Source: Cytophagaceae bacterium
Lineage (GTDB): Bacteria > Bacteroidota > Bacteroidia > Cytophagales > Flexibacteraceae
DNA: 64,000 nt
NCBI GenBank assembly: GCA_947458545.1
Contig: CANGYH010000001.1
Coordinates: 1,178,001-1,242,000, forward strand
Direction of reading: 5' to 3'
Below the pieces are notes generated by a model. It did not search any database, was not told the origin of the DNA, and worked only from the letters and a program-made list of their open reading frames with translations. Positions 15,950 through 23,946 of this stretch are shown one piece after another. Every line of letters starts with the position of its first letter. Position 1 is the first letter of the stretch. A program made the translations under genes and the position numbers.

Positions 15950-16369
15950 TTAGTTGACGATTTCTAGCTGAGAGAAAAAGAAGCTGCCTTCGATAAGGGC
16001 GTTCTCGTCAGAGTCAGAGCCGTGTACGGCGTTGGCCTCGATGCTCTTGGCAAAAATCTTGCGAATGGTACCCTCGTCTGCATTAGCGGGATTGGTGGCA
16101 CCGATAAGTTTGCGGAAGTCGGCCACGGCGTTGTCCTTCTCCAAAATAGCAGCAACGATGGGGCCGCTGCTCATATACTGGCACAAGTCGCCGTAAAAAG
16201 GGCGCTCGCTGTGAACGGCATAGAAACGGCCTGCCGTCTCGGCGGTGAGGCGCGTCAGCTTAGCGGCTTTGATGCGAAAGCCGGCGCCTTCGATCATCTT
16301 GAGGATAGCGCCCAGGTTGCCGTCTGCTACGGCGTCGGGCTTCACCATGGTAAAGGTGAGGTTGCTCAT
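15950..16369 (-). CDS. ndk: Nucleoside diphosphate kinase
   Basis: Ndk transfers the gamma-phosphate of ATP to other nucleoside diphosphates through a phospho-histidine. The ATG at 16369 gives a 139-residue protein of the usual length starting [13 protein letters not shown]. The catalytic His is at 116 within NAVHGSDS, and the conserved [14 protein letters not shown] lies at about 49-62. The frame is open for another 167 codons upstream, but those encode nothing like the family. A TACCTTTG box lies 75 bases upstream and a strong terminator follows. It is therefore a single-gene unit. Confidence 0.97.
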   Translation of the reverse strand: MSNLTFTMVKPDAVADGNLGAILKMIEGAGFRIKAAKLTRLTAETAGRFYAVHSERPFYGDLCQYMSSGPIVAAILEKDNAVADFRKLIGATNPANADEGTIRKIFAKSIEANAVHGSDSDENALIEGSFFFSQLEIVN

Positions 16370-16443
16370 GTGTTGTGGGGAGAGTACTGCAGGCCAGGCT
16401 GCGTGCACCGTTGTGCCCATCACCCGTGGCCTGAAATTGGCCG

Positions 16444-16451
16444 CAAAGGTA
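16444..16451 (-). promoter_or_regulatory. Putative -7 element of ndk
   Basis: TACCTTTG on the minus strand is an exact TAnnTTTG match, about 75 bases upstream of the ndk start. It is in the same sequence context (CAAAGGTACGC on the plus strand) as the rimO element at 6890. Confidence 0.5.
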
Positions 16452-16538
16452 CGCAGAAACAAGCCGGTATGCCAGGGGTTTACTTTTGCAACAACACGCC
16501 TACAACAGCAGCCTATAGTTTGGCTGCGCCACATCCGT

Positions 16539-17105
16539 ATGCACCTCTCGCCTGCCCTTGCCGCCTTGGCCATTTGCCTGCTTGCCACAGTAGGTTGCCA
16601 AGAAGGCCACGTAAACGTTGCCAGCTTCAAAAAGCAAATGGAGGCCCGCAAGGTGTACCGCCTTACCGAGGTAGAGGTTATGGCCGGCGCAGAGCAGGTA
16701 GGCCGAGGCGCCGTTGCCAAGCTTGACAGCGCCCAGCAGGCCGCTAGTGCAGCTACCCCTTGTACAACAGCACTGGCCCCGGTGCTAAAGGCCCTGGCAG
16801 AGCAAGAGATAACTGCTACCCGCTTGATCTTTAGCAACTGGCACCCAGTGCCAGACCAACCTAAAGTCAACCAAGTACTAGACGCCCTGGCCTACACCCA
16901 TGCAGCAGGGCAGCCAATACCTGACAATTTGCAGAAGGACGGCAAAGGCGGGTTTCACTTTGTGCAGGCGCTTACGGTGCCGTCTGCACAATGCCAGGCT
17001 TGCCACAAGGGTTGGGCGCAAGGGCAAACCGTTGGCGTATTCAACCTCCGGTTCGGCAGCCGCCCTGCTGTGAAAGTGGCCAGCAAAGGCAAAAAAGGTA
17101 TGTAG
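16539..17105 (+). CDS. Lipoprotein with heme c motif, DUF3365 (Tll0287-like)
   Basis: A 188-residue predicted lipoprotein. Its signal peptide ends in the lipobox ATVGC (lipid Cys 20). The mature protein is helical at first, with [24 protein letters not shown] (about 94-117), then carries a C-terminal heme-c attachment motif CQACH (Cys 152, Cys 155, His 156). Overall this matches DUF3365/Tll0287-like domains, which bind heme and are often sensor inputs; here it is a stand-alone exported protein. It could act as a small periplasmic cytochrome or redox sensor. The ATG at 16539 was chosen because it starts the signal peptide. It is divergent from ndk and shares a bidirectional terminator with the next gene. 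Confidence 0.78.
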   Translation: MHLSPALAALAICLLATVGCQEGHVNVASFKKQMEARKVYRLTEVEVMAGAEQVGRGAVAKLDSAQQAASAATPCTTALAPVLKALAEQEITATRLIFSNWHPVPDQPKVNQVLDALAYTHAAGQPIPDNLQKDGKGGFHFVQALTVPSAQCQACHKGWAQGQTVGVFNLRFGSRPAVKVASKGKKGM

Positions 17106-17120
17106 CCCTTCGCCTGCCTA

Positions 17121-17158
17121 AAAGCATAAAGGGAGGCTAGAGCCTCCCTTTATGCTTT
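17121..17158. terminator. Bidirectional terminator, 17-18 bp perfect stem
   Basis: The arms 17121-17138 and 17141-17158 are exact reverse complements, so the stem is at least 17 bp with a 2-4 base loop. A-rich and T-rich outer arms supply the U-tract in both directions. Its right arm runs into the stop codon of the minus-strand gene. Confidence 0.8.
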
Positions 17159-17904
17159 TACATAGCGTAGCCCTTGTAAAGCTGTATGCTTGCCCTAAAG
17201 CCGTATATATAATAACCGTCGAAGGGGCCACCGAAGGGAGGATAGCCGATGTTATCTAAAAAATCTGTACGTGTGAAGCGATAGCCAGCCTCTATGCCAA
17301 GCCAACTATCCTCGAAGAGGTGGAAGTTGACCCCAAACCCAACGGGGAACACAACCGAAGAGTTGGTGTAAGACCAGCGTGGGTCTTTAGGCAGAAGTTG
17401 TCCCGTTTCTGTAGAGCGAGGCATATAGCGCAGCCCGCCCACGCCGGCAAACAGGTAGCCGTTAAAGCGAGAGAGAAAATTCTCTGTGTACGACTTGGGC
17501 AAAATGTCGTGCACAAGCTCCACCGATCCCTCCAGGTTGTTGCTTTTGAAAGACCTTCCGGCAAAGTCTGGCTCATCCACTCTATCAGATGTCGCCTGAA
17601 GCCTGAAATAATTTATGGAACCCCGCAGCGAAATGAAGTCTGTTATCTGATAGCGCATCCCAGCATTGAAGCTCAGGTTAAGCAGATAGTTCTGTGCAGA
17701 AACATTAAAGGGCCGTACCAAATCGCCCGTATAATAAGCTGACCCAGCGCCGTACTCAACAGAGAAAGACGAAAGTCGCGGGCGAGAGTATATCCTGAAA
17801 TAGTCTGCAAAGTAGGCCCCGCCATACTGTGCCTGCGCAGGCAAGGCCCCAAGCAAGGCAATAAACGCCATACAGAATAAACGTGCAAAGCGGGCCAGGC
17901 GCAT
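17158..17904 (-). CDS. Outer-membrane barrel protein, DUF6089-like
   Basis: A 248-residue exported protein. The ATG at 17904 gives a good signal peptide (RLARFARLF, hydrophobic core, cleavage after AQA|QYGG). The mature part reads as an eight-strand-type barrel: SFSVEYGAGSAYYTGDL, GMRYQITDFISLRGSINYFR, NGYLFAGVGGLRYM, GFGVNFHLFEDSWLGIEAGYRF and YYIYGFRASIQLY. The AYYTGDL segment and general layout resemble the Bacteroidetes DUF6089 family, found near T9SS and gliding genes, but this is a tentative match. A TACTTTTG element lies 52 bases upstream. Confidence 0.68.
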   Translation of the reverse strand: MRLARFARLFCMAFIALLGALPAQAQYGGAYFADYFRIYSRPRLSSFSVEYGAGSAYYTGDLVRPFNVSAQNYLLNLSFNAGMRYQITDFISLRGSINYFRLQATSDRVDEPDFAGRSFKSNNLEGSVELVHDILPKSYTENFLSRFNGYLFAGVGGLRYMPRSTETGQLLPKDPRWSYTNSSVVFPVGFGVNFHLFEDSWLGIEAGYRFTRTDFLDNIGYPPFGGPFDGYYIYGFRASIQLYKGYAM

Positions 17905-17955
17905 GGTTTTGGTAGAGGAATGGTTAGACAAGGTCTGCGGTAGCTGGTAGAGTCT

Positions 17956-17963
17956 CAAAAGTA
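17956..17963 (-). promoter_or_regulatory. Putative -7 element of the barrel gene
   Basis: TACTTTTG on the minus strand, an exact TAnnTTTG match, 52 bases upstream of the ATG at 17904. The -33 region has no clear TTTG. Confidence 0.45.
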
Positions 17964-17993
17964 CGTAGCCACACCCAGAATTTTAATATGACA

Positions 17994-19505
17994 CTAAAGC
18001 CTGCCAGACCATAACTGAAGCCAGGGCTGAGGATATAGGCCCAGCACCAACGCCAGCAGCACGGCTGACCAAAGTAATAGGGCTTCTGTGCGCGCGACGT
18101 CGGCCAAGTGTGTAGTGTTGCCGTCTTGCAGGTAAAATTGTCCCATCAGCATCCGGCGAAGGGCCCACAAGAAGAAACCGCTGGTTACCAACAATCCACC
18201 TAAAGCCAGAATAAGCGCCGCCCATGGTAAGTGCCCGCCGCTGGCAGCGCCGAAGCCCGCTACCAAAACCAGAAACTCGCCCACAAAACCCGAGAAGCCC
18301 GGTAAGCCCATCCCAGCAAAGCACAAAGCCGCAAAAAGCATCGAGAACCTAGGCAAGGCCGCCGCCAGGCCACCTACCGCCCTTAGGTCTCGCGTGCCTG
18401 TAAGGTGTTGCAAGACACCGGCTGCAGCAAAAAGCCCTGCACTTATTATACCGTGGCTAACAAGCTGAAAGACGGCACCTTGGTTGCCCAGCGAGCCGCC
18501 AGTAGCAAACCCCAGCAGCACAAACCCCATGTGGCTAATAGAGCTGCAGGCCACCAGTCGCTTTAGGTCTTGAGCAGCCAAGGCCAGCAGCGCCGCATAG
18601 GCAATGGATATACCGCCTAGGTAAGCCAAAACATCCGAAGACGCGGCCGCTACGGCCGGAAAGAGCCTGATGGCCCAGTACAATATGCCGTAGCCCCCTG
18701 TTTTAAGCAAAATGCCCGCCAGCAGAATAGATACCGGCGTGGGCGCCTCTGTGTGTGCTACCGGCAGCCAGGTATGCAAGGGCACCGTAGGCAGTTTGAT
18801 TAAAAAACCTACCAGCAAGGCCCAAAAGACGGCCGAAGCCATGGTTATACCACTTAGCCAACCCTCGGCGGCAATGGGGGTTTGCCATGCCTGCGCGGCC
18901 GCCTGGGGCAGATGGCCAAGGCCCAGCAGTCGCTCTGGATTGTCTAGCAAGTAGCTCACCGCAAAGCCAGCCAAAATGAGCAAGCTGCCTACCAACGTGT
19001 ACAAGAAAAACTGTATCGCCGCAAACTCGCGCCGAGGCCCACCCCAAAGCCCGACCATGAAATACATCGGGATGAGCATCACCTCGAAGAAGACATAGAA
19101 CAAGAAGGCATCCTGGGCTACGAAACACCCAGGTATGGCCGTACAAAGCAGCAAAAACAGGGCATGGTAGGCTCTCTCTTTGGTGGTAATATGGCCAAGT
19201 GCAGACAGGGCCGACATGGTAAGCACCATACCGCTCAATACGAGCATCAGCCACTGTAAGCCGCCCGCCGCCAGGCTAAACCTAACTTGTAGCAGTGGCG
19301 CACCATCTAGGTTAAGGGCAAACCAAGGTATGTCTATAGCATAGCTCAGGTCTTCGGCTAAGGGGCGGTGCCAAATCAGCCAGAGCGTATAAAACAATTG
19401 GCCCAATGCCGTAGCCAAAGAGAGGTACTTGCCAGAGCGCGCAGGCATGGCCCAGAGCATGGGCAGTAGCAACAAAGGCAAGGCAAGGAGGGCAACAAGC
19501 TGCAT
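17994..19505 (-). CDS. nuoM: NADH-quinone oxidoreductase subunit M
   Basis: NuoM is one of the three antiporter-like proton-pumping subunits of respiratory complex I. The ATG at 19505 gives 503 residues with about fourteen transmembrane segments. Family motifs are the conserved Glu in FYVFFEVMLIPMYFMVGLWG (about 130-150), the Lys/His helix LIKLPTVPLHTWLPVAHTEAPTPVSIL (about 220-246), and SSISHMGFVLLG (about 310-321). The helices ending FFLWALRRMLMGQFY match NuoM rather than NuoL or NuoN. Unusually, no other nuo gene is nearby; the upstream neighbour is a lipoprotein. It might also belong to a separate NuoM-containing antiporter, but the motif set favours complex I. Confidence 0.88.
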   Translation of the reverse strand: MQLVALLALPLLLLPMLWAMPARSGKYLSLATALGQLFYTLWLIWHRPLAEDLSYAIDIPWFALNLDGAPLLQVRFSLAAGGLQWLMLVLSGMVLTMSALSALGHITTKERAYHALFLLLCTAIPGCFVAQDAFLFYVFFEVMLIPMYFMVGLWGGPRREFAAIQFFLYTLVGSLLILAGFAVSYLLDNPERLLGLGHLPQAAAQAWQTPIAAEGWLSGITMASAVFWALLVGFLIKLPTVPLHTWLPVAHTEAPTPVSILLAGILLKTGGYGILYWAIRLFPAVAAASSDVLAYLGGISIAYAALLALAAQDLKRLVACSSISHMGFVLLGFATGGSLGNQGAVFQLVSHGIISAGLFAAAGVLQHLTGTRDLRAVGGLAAALPRFSMLFAALCFAGMGLPGFSGFVGEFLVLVAGFGAASGGHLPWAALILALGGLLVTSGFFLWALRRMLMGQFYLQDGNTTHLADVARTEALLLWSAVLLALVLGLYPQPWLQLWSGRL

Positions 19506-19608
19506 GGGCAATGGCTGCAAAACCCCTACAAGCGGCCCATACCGACGATGGGAGAAAAGGTCTGCACGCAGTAAGGCTAGCGCCTGCAAAGATGCAGGCA
19601 GCGGCCAT

Positions 19609-20229
19609 TTAGGGCGTATAGGTGTAAACGGGAGACTCTACCCGATTAGAAAAGTTGCCTGCACGATCCATGATGCGGAGGCTAACATACCATCGCCTAC
19701 CCGGATAAAGCGCCAGCAAAGGGGGGAAGGGTGGCTGAGGCGAAGTAAATATGCCTGGCGTGCCATAGCGCAAAACACCCTCTATGCTCTCGCCCTGGTT
19801 CATGTCTCGCGTTGTAGGGAAAGCGCCGAAAAATGGAAAGCTGGTGATGTAGCTGTATTGGCCAGCAGAGTCTATGGCCGTAGTGTGGCGCAGCGTATCG
19901 AAGGCGCCGTCTTCTCTTTGCATGTACAGCGTCAGAAACCAGTTATAGGTGCGCATGTTAAAAATGCGCTTATTGCTGGGATTGGGGTACATGTTGAAAG
20001 GGGTTGCCATCCGGTCGGCAGGCTCTAGGCCAAGGTCTCCGTTGCCGTCTTTAAAGCGGACAGATACAATGAGGCTATCCTGACTGAAGTTGACGCCGGG
20101 CACCAGCCGGGCCGCCTCAAACTCGATACTTGGCGTATCGGGAAAGTTGTTGCCCCGCCTGCAGCCAATCAACAGCGCCAGGCCAAGAACGCAAAAACCA
20201 TAGCTGAAAATGAGGCGGTTGAGTTGCAT
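19609..20229 (-). CDS. Putative lipoprotein, unknown function
   Basis: A 206-residue predicted lipoprotein. The ATG at 20229 gives a signal peptide ending in LLIGC. The mature part contains a VSVRFKDGNGDLGLEPAD segment with Asp/Asn spacing reminiscent of a calcium-binding or Ig-like loop, then a beta-rich domain with TYNWFLTLYMQREDGAF and PGRRWYVSLRIMDRAGNFSNRVESP. The DGNGDLG motif is common in Bacteroidetes surface lipoproteins of unknown role. It lies upstream of nuoM in the same direction, with 103 bases between them; a functional link is not evident. Confidence 0.66.
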   Translation of the reverse strand: MQLNRLIFSYGFCVLGLALLIGCRRGNNFPDTPSIEFEAARLVPGVNFSQDSLIVSVRFKDGNGDLGLEPADRMATPFNMYPNPSNKRIFNMRTYNWFLTLYMQREDGAFDTLRHTTAIDSAGQYSYITSFPFFGAFPTTRDMNQGESIEGVLRYGTPGIFTSPQPPFPPLLALYPGRRWYVSLRIMDRAGNFSNRVESPVYTYTP

Positions 20230-20334
20230 AAAGACAGTAAGGCCAGCCGGTTGCGCAGCAACTAAGGGCCAGCTCATTAGAAACGCAAAATTGGGGCCAA
20301 TGGTGCCTCGTCGCCAGTGGGCTGGGTTGGGGTG

Positions 20335-20342
20335 TATTTTTG
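20335..20342 (+). promoter_or_regulatory. Putative -7 element of pdhB
   Basis: TATTTTTG, an exact TAnnTTTG match, 66 bases upstream of the pdhB ATG. No clear TTTG at -33. Confidence 0.47.
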
Positions 20343-20407
20343 CAGGAGGTAAAGCATTAAACGCCGCACCCCCTACCCCTCTCCTCTAAAGAGTCAACAG
20401 AGGCTCC

Positions 20408-21385
20408 ATGCGACAAATACAATTCCGCGAGGCCCTGCGCGAGGCCATGTCAGAAGAAATGCGCCGCGACCCATCCGTGTTTTTGATGGGCGAAGAGGTG
20501 GCCGAGTACAACGGTGCCTACAAAGTGAGCCAGGGCATGTTGGCCGAGTTTGGTGCCGACCGGGTGATTGACACACCCATTGCAGAGCTAGGCTTTGCAG
20601 GCATCGGCGTTGGCGCCGCCATGAACGGCCTCCGGCCTATTATCGAGTTCATGACCTTCAACTTCTCGCTTGTAGCTATTGATCAGGTCATCAACTCTGC
20701 GGCCAAAATCAACTCCATGAGCGGTGGGCAGTACACCTCGCCCATCGTTTTCAGAGGCCCCACGGGCAATGCAGGGATGCTTAGCAGCCAGCATAGCCAA
20801 AACTTCGAGAACTGGTACGCCAACACCCCAGGCCTAAAGGTTGTAGTGCCAAGCAACCCCTACGACGCCAAGGGCCTGCTCAAAACCAGCATCCGCGACA
20901 ATGACCCGGTCATTTTCATGGAGTCAGAGCTTATGTACGGCGACAAGGGCGAGGTACCCGAAGAGGAGTACCTCATTCCCATCGGCGTGGCCGACGTTAA
21001 GCGCCCTGGCAAAGACGTTACCATCGTGAGCTTCGGCAAAATGATGAAGGTGGCCCTGGCCGCAGCAGACGAGCTGGCCAAAGACGGTATCGAGGCAGAA
21101 GTGATTGATTTGCGCACCGTACGCCCCATAGACTACCCTGCCGTGGTGGCATCCGTCAAAAAAACGAATCGCCTGGTTGTAGTAGAAGAAGCCTGGCCGC
21201 TGGCCAGCATCTCGTCTGAGATTGCCTACCATGTACAGCGTTACGCCTTCGACTATCTGGATGCGCCCGTACAGCGTGTAACCAGCCGCGACGTGCCCCT
21301 ACCCTACGCACCAACCCTTATAGAGGCCATATTACCAAATGTGGAGCGCACGGTGAAGGCAGCCAAAGCAGCCTTGTACCGGTAA
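20408..21385 (+). CDS. pdhB: Pyruvate dehydrogenase E1 component subunit beta
   Basis: The 325-residue beta subunit of the thiamine-diphosphate E1 enzyme that decarboxylates pyruvate in the pyruvate dehydrogenase complex. The start [17 protein letters not shown] is typical. [17 protein letters not shown] (about 28-44) and [23 protein letters not shown] (about 57-79) form the E1-beta pyrimidine-domain signature, and the C-terminal transketolase domain includes [12 protein letters not shown] (about 232-243) and [10 protein letters not shown]. The length is standard. It could act on branched 2-oxo acids, but the [20 protein letters not shown] region is typical of pyruvate E1. PdhA is not adjacent. 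A TATTTTTG box precedes it and a 28-bp terminator follows. Confidence 0.93.
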   Translation: MRQIQFREALREAMSEEMRRDPSVFLMGEEVAEYNGAYKVSQGMLAEFGADRVIDTPIAELGFAGIGVGAAMNGLRPIIEFMTFNFSLVAIDQVINSAAKINSMSGGQYTSPIVFRGPTGNAGMLSSQHSQNFENWYANTPGLKVVVPSNPYDAKGLLKTSIRDNDPVIFMESELMYGDKGEVPEEEYLIPIGVADVKRPGKDVTIVSFGKMMKVALAAADELAKDGIEAEVIDLRTVRPIDYPAVVASVKKTNRLVVVEEAWPLASISSEIAYHVQRYAFDYLDAPVQRVTSRDVPLPYAPTLIEAILPNVERTVKAAKAALYR

Positions 21386-21395
21386 AAGGGCAAGA

Positions 21396-21455
21396 AGCTT
21401 CTAAAACGAAAAAGGCTTTGCTGTAATCAGCAAAGCCTTTTTCGTTTTAGAAGCT
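21396..21455. terminator. Bidirectional terminator, 28-bp perfect stem, between pdhB and gcvH
   Basis: The arm 21396-21423 is the exact reverse complement of 21428-21455, with a TAAT loop. The outer half of each arm is A-rich or T-rich (CTAAAACGAAAAAGG and its complement), so transcripts in either direction end in a U-rich stretch. It separates two convergent genes. Confidence 0.87.
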
Positions 21456-21462
21456 ATCAAGC

Positions 21463-21843
21463 CTAGGCTCCTACTTTGCCTTTGTAGGTATCGGCATCCA
21501 TTAGGTTATCCAGCTCGGCAGGGTTGGCCACAGTTATTCTAACCAACCAGCCTTTGCCATATGGATCCTCGTTGATAAGTTCTGGGGCAGACTCCAGCTC
21601 CTTATTAAACTCTTCTATGGTACCACCAACCGGCAGGTACAGGTCTGACACTGTTTTGACGGCCTCTACGGTGCCAAAAATATCGTTGGCAGCCAGGGTT
21701 TTGCCCACGGTGTTGATGTCAACAAAAACGATGTCTCCCAGCTCGCCCTGGGCAAAGGCCGAAATGCCTACATAGGCAGTGTTACCTTCGACACGAATCC
21801 ACTCGTGCTCTTCGGAATAACGCAGATTATCAGGAAAGTTCAT
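21463..21843 (-). CDS. gcvH: Glycine cleavage system H protein
   Basis: GcvH carries the lipoyl arm that shuttles the aminomethyl group among the P, T and L proteins of the glycine cleavage system. The 126-residue protein opens [19 protein letters not shown] and has the lipoylated Lys at 63 in VEAVKTVSD. The C-terminal part has [22 protein letters not shown], as expected. The length and motifs are normal. It is a single gene, convergent with pdhB, with no other gcv gene in the window. Both gcvH and pdhB serve lipoyl-dependent complexes, but the arrangement does not show shared regulation. Confidence 0.96.
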   Translation of the reverse strand: MNFPDNLRYSEEHEWIRVEGNTAYVGISAFAQGELGDIVFVDINTVGKTLAANDIFGTVEAVKTVSDLYLPVGGTIEEFNKELESAPELINEDPYGKGWLVRITVANPAELDNLMDADTYKGKVGA

Positions 21844-21950
21844 AAGGTGAGATTAAGGCGTGTTGGTATGAGTGTGATGCTTTAGAGGCGACCATGGTCT
21901 GATGCAAGCGCAAAGGTGCATAGCCCTTGGCAAATCCGCGGCAGCCGATT

Positions 21951-21988
21951 AAAACAAAAAGGCCTTGCCTGCATAAACAGGCAAGGCC
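21951..21988 (-). terminator. Intrinsic terminator of tRNA-His
   Basis: An 11-bp perfect stem (21961-21971 with 21978-21988) and a 6-base loop, followed on the minus strand by TTTTTGTTTT. It lies 15 bases beyond the tRNA 3' end. Confidence 0.83.
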
Positions 21989-22003
21989 GACCAAAGTTTG
22001 GAG

Positions 22004-22078
22004 GGAGATCGAGGGGAATCGAACCCCCGGTCTTCAGAGCCACAATCTGACGCTTTAACCAGCTAAGCTACGACCTCC
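22004..22078 (-). tRNA. tRNA-His (anticodon GTG)
   Basis: A complete 75-nt cloverleaf. The acceptor stem has eight pairs (GGAGGTCG with CGATCTCC), including the extra G-1 opposite C73 that marks histidine tRNA. The anticodon stem TCAGA/TCTGA holds the loop TTGTGGC with anticodon GTG. The T arm reads GGGGG-TTCGATT-CCCCT. CCA is not encoded. A full Bacteroidetes promoter lies upstream and an intrinsic terminator downstream, so it is a single-gene unit. Confidence 0.97.
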
Positions 22079-22108
22079 GTTTCCGGCACCATTTCTGATA
22101 CCGGGCCG

Positions 22109-22141
22109 CAAAGATAAGCGTAAGGCAACGAGTAGTCCAAA
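22109..22141 (-). promoter_or_regulatory. Promoter of tRNA-His
   Basis: On the minus strand TTTG (22141-22138), 21 bases, then TATCTTTG (22116-22109), ending 30 bases before the tRNA 5' end. Both boxes match the Bacteroidetes consensus. Confidence 0.65.
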
Positions 22142-22209
22142 AATTTACAGCCTTTACAAGTTTGTATGCCACCAAAAGGCGGGGCAAATCCCTGCCATGG
22201 GCAGGCTTC

Positions 22210-22217
22210 TATCTTTG
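22210..22217 (+). promoter_or_regulatory. Putative -7 element of thiM-thiE
   Basis: TATCTTTG, an exact TAnnTTTG match, about 172 bases upstream of the thiM ATG. The palindrome CCTGCCATGGGCAGG (22191-22205 region) lies just upstream, where an operator could sit. A -33 TTTG is not seen. Confidence 0.45.
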
Positions 22218-22220
22218 CCT

Positions 22221-22303
22221 GGGCTACAGGCCCACTTTTGTGGCCAAGCCCAACAATTTCTGGCAGTCGCGTGCATTCATCATCGCATGAATATGGATGC
22301 ACG
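22221..22303 (+). promoter_or_regulatory. Structured 5' leader of thiM with two stem-loops
   Basis: Of the 311 bases between tRNA-His and thiM, this part can fold into two hairpins. The first (22221-22251) has an outer stem GGGCT/AGCCC and an inner stem GGCCCAC/GTGGCC closing a TTTT loop. The second (22270-22303) pairs CGTGC with GCACG and ATTCAT with ATGAAT. The conserved TPP-riboswitch blocks (CTGAGA and the GAACCTGATC-type segment) are not present. Whether the leader regulates thiM is unknown. Confidence 0.4.
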
Positions 22304-22389
22304 AGAAACCATCCTGCCTCCAGTATCCCGCTAAGGAGTCATTGCCAATAGACATCCTTAGCCACAGCACACCAAAACAAGACAAACAC

Positions 22390-23214
22390 ATGGCTGTAAA
22401 TCAACTTACGGGGGCCAATGCTGCCTCTGCCCTGGCTCAATTACGTGCAACACGCCCTGTAGTGCTCAACCTAACCAACTATGTGGTTATGAACCCTACC
22501 GCCAACGCACTGTTGGCCTTGGGTGCCAGCCCCATCATGGCACATGCCGAAGGTGAGATGGCCGAGATGGCCCAAATCTCTAGCTCACTGGTGATCAACA
22601 TCGGCACGCTAGACGAACTCTGGGTACCGCGGTACCGCTTCGCCTTGAGCGAAATGCGCCTCCAGCACAAACCCGTCGTGCTAGACCCCGTCGGGGCTGG
22701 GGCCAGCAAGCTACGTACGCAAACCTGCCTGTCGCTTCTAGAGTCTGAGGGAGTTTCTATCTTAAGAGCCAATGCCAGCGAGGTGTTGGCGCTGGCAGGT
22801 GCCGCCCACGCAGGCAAAGGCGTAGATGCCACAGACGGGGCCGAGGCAGCCGTAGAAGCCGCCGTGTTGCTCTACCAACGCTATGGTGCAACCGTATGCA
22901 TATCCGGTGCCATAGACCTCGTTGTTGAAGACGACGTAGTGGCACGCCTGCAGGGTGGCCACCCTTGGATGCCGATGGTTACAGGCACGGGCTGTACAGC
23001 CTCTGCACTATGCGGGGCCATGCTGGCCACAGGCCAACAACCTGCAGAGGCTGCTACCCTGGCCATGGCCTATCTGGCCTTAGCCGGCGAGCAAGCCGCT
23101 GCCAAAGCACACGGGCCTGGCACACTCTGGCCAAACATGTTGGACGCCCTCTTTAACCTGGCCGCCGGCTCGCTGCAAGCCCGTTACCCAAACAGCCTGG
23201 CCGACGGCCGCTAA
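22390..23214 (+). CDS. thiM: Hydroxyethylthiazole kinase
   Basis: ThiM phosphorylates 4-methyl-5-(2-hydroxyethyl)thiazole, letting the cell salvage thiazole for thiamine synthesis. The ATG at 22390 gives 274 residues, the family length; an upstream extension of the frame is not family-like. Motifs of the ribokinase-like fold are LNLTNYVVMNPTANALLALGASP (about 25-47), VLDPVGAGASKLR (about 97-109), ILRANASEVLALAG (about 124-137) and the anion-hole VTGTGCTASALCGA (about 199-212) containing the catalytic Cys region. It is followed after three bases by thiE, so the two are cotranscribed. No other thi genes are in the window. Confidence 0.94.
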   Translation: MAVNQLTGANAASALAQLRATRPVVLNLTNYVVMNPTANALLALGASPIMAHAEGEMAEMAQISSSLVINIGTLDELWVPRYRFALSEMRLQHKPVVLDPVGAGASKLRTQTCLSLLESEGVSILRANASEVLALAGAAHAGKGVDATDGAEAAVEAAVLLYQRYGATVCISGAIDLVVEDDVVARLQGGHPWMPMVTGTGCTASALCGAMLATGQQPAEAATLAMAYLALAGEQAAAKAHGPGTLWPNMLDALFNLAAGSLQARYPNSLADGR

Positions 23215-23217
23215 CCT

Positions 23218-23862
23218 ATGGCGTTTCTGGCCGGTATATACTTGGTGGCAGACACTGGGCTGGTGCCCGACGCAAAAGCACTGCTGCGTATAACGGAGCA
23301 GGCGGTAGCCGGTGGGGTGTCTGCCGTGCAGGTGCGGGCCAAAGGCTGGGCCGAGCGCGATTTGGCCCAACTGTGCCGGGCTGCGTTGCAGATAACAGAG
23401 CCTGCCGGCGTGCCGCTTATCGTAAACGATTCTGTAGCAACTGCGCTTACCATCGGTGCGCAAGGCGTCCATCTGGGCCAAAGCGATATGCCATATGCCG
23501 AGGCCCGTACCTTGCTGGGGCCAAAGGCTTTGATCGGGATAAGCCTTGAGCACCTTGGGCAGATACAGCAGGCATCTGCCCCGGGGCTAGACTATGTGGC
23601 TGCTAGCCCGGTGTTTGCCACACCTACCAAAGCTGATACAGCGCCCGCGCTCGGCCTGGATGGGTTGCGGCATATGGTAAAGTTGGCAGGTGTGCCAGTC
23701 GTAGCCATAGGAGGGATTCAATTGTCTAACGCGCAAGCGGTAGCCGAGGCAGGGGCACACGCATTGGCTGTGGTGTCGGCCATTTGTTTGGCACCAGACC
23801 CACGCGCCGCGACCGAAGCCCTGTGCCAGGCTTTTGAACTGGGCAGGCAAAAGAGCCTTTAG
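23218..23862 (+). CDS. thiE: Thiamine-phosphate synthase
   Basis: ThiE joins hydroxymethylpyrimidine pyrophosphate and thiazole phosphate to make thiamine phosphate. The 214-residue TIM-barrel protein starts three bases after thiM. Signature segments are GVSAVQVRAK (about 33-42), VPLIVNDSVATALTIGAQGVHLGQSDMP (about 65-92), DYVAASPVFATPTKAD and VAIGGIQLSNA (about 161-171). The first domain has the expected Q-x-R and the D-S/N binding residues. Paired with ThiM it supports thiazole salvage; the immediate product of ThiM is a ThiE substrate. A 56-nt palindromic terminator follows. Confidence 0.95.
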   Translation: MAFLAGIYLVADTGLVPDAKALLRITEQAVAGGVSAVQVRAKGWAERDLAQLCRAALQITEPAGVPLIVNDSVATALTIGAQGVHLGQSDMPYAEARTLLGPKALIGISLEHLGQIQQASAPGLDYVAASPVFATPTKADTAPALGLDGLRHMVKLAGVPVVAIGGIQLSNAQAVAEAGAHALAVVSAICLAPDPRAATEALCQAFELGRQKSL

Positions 23863-23878
23863 CTGGCAATCAAAGCAA

Positions 23879-23934
23879 TAGCCCTAAAACGAGACGACCC
23901 TGGCCATGGCCAGGGTCGTCTCGTTTTAGGGCTA
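23879..23934. terminator. Bidirectional terminator, 56-nt perfect palindrome
   Basis: Positions 23879-23906 are the exact reverse complement of 23907-23934, with the centre CCATGG. The outer arms carry CTAAAACGAG and CTCGTTTTAG, close to the arms of the pdhB/gcvH terminator. It lies between convergent thiE and the T9SS cargo gene and can stop transcription both ways. Confidence 0.84.
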
Positions 23935-23946
23935 AGCCGGCAAGGG

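Noticed and set aside
16022-16726. Plus-strand frame across ndk
   Set aside because: It overlaps ndk on the opposite strand and has no family features. The real plus-strand gene in this area starts at 16539 in another frame.
22081-22389. TPP riboswitch upstream of thiM
   Set aside because: The conserved CTGAGA and GAACCTGATC-type blocks are absent. The hairpins present do not match the known fold.
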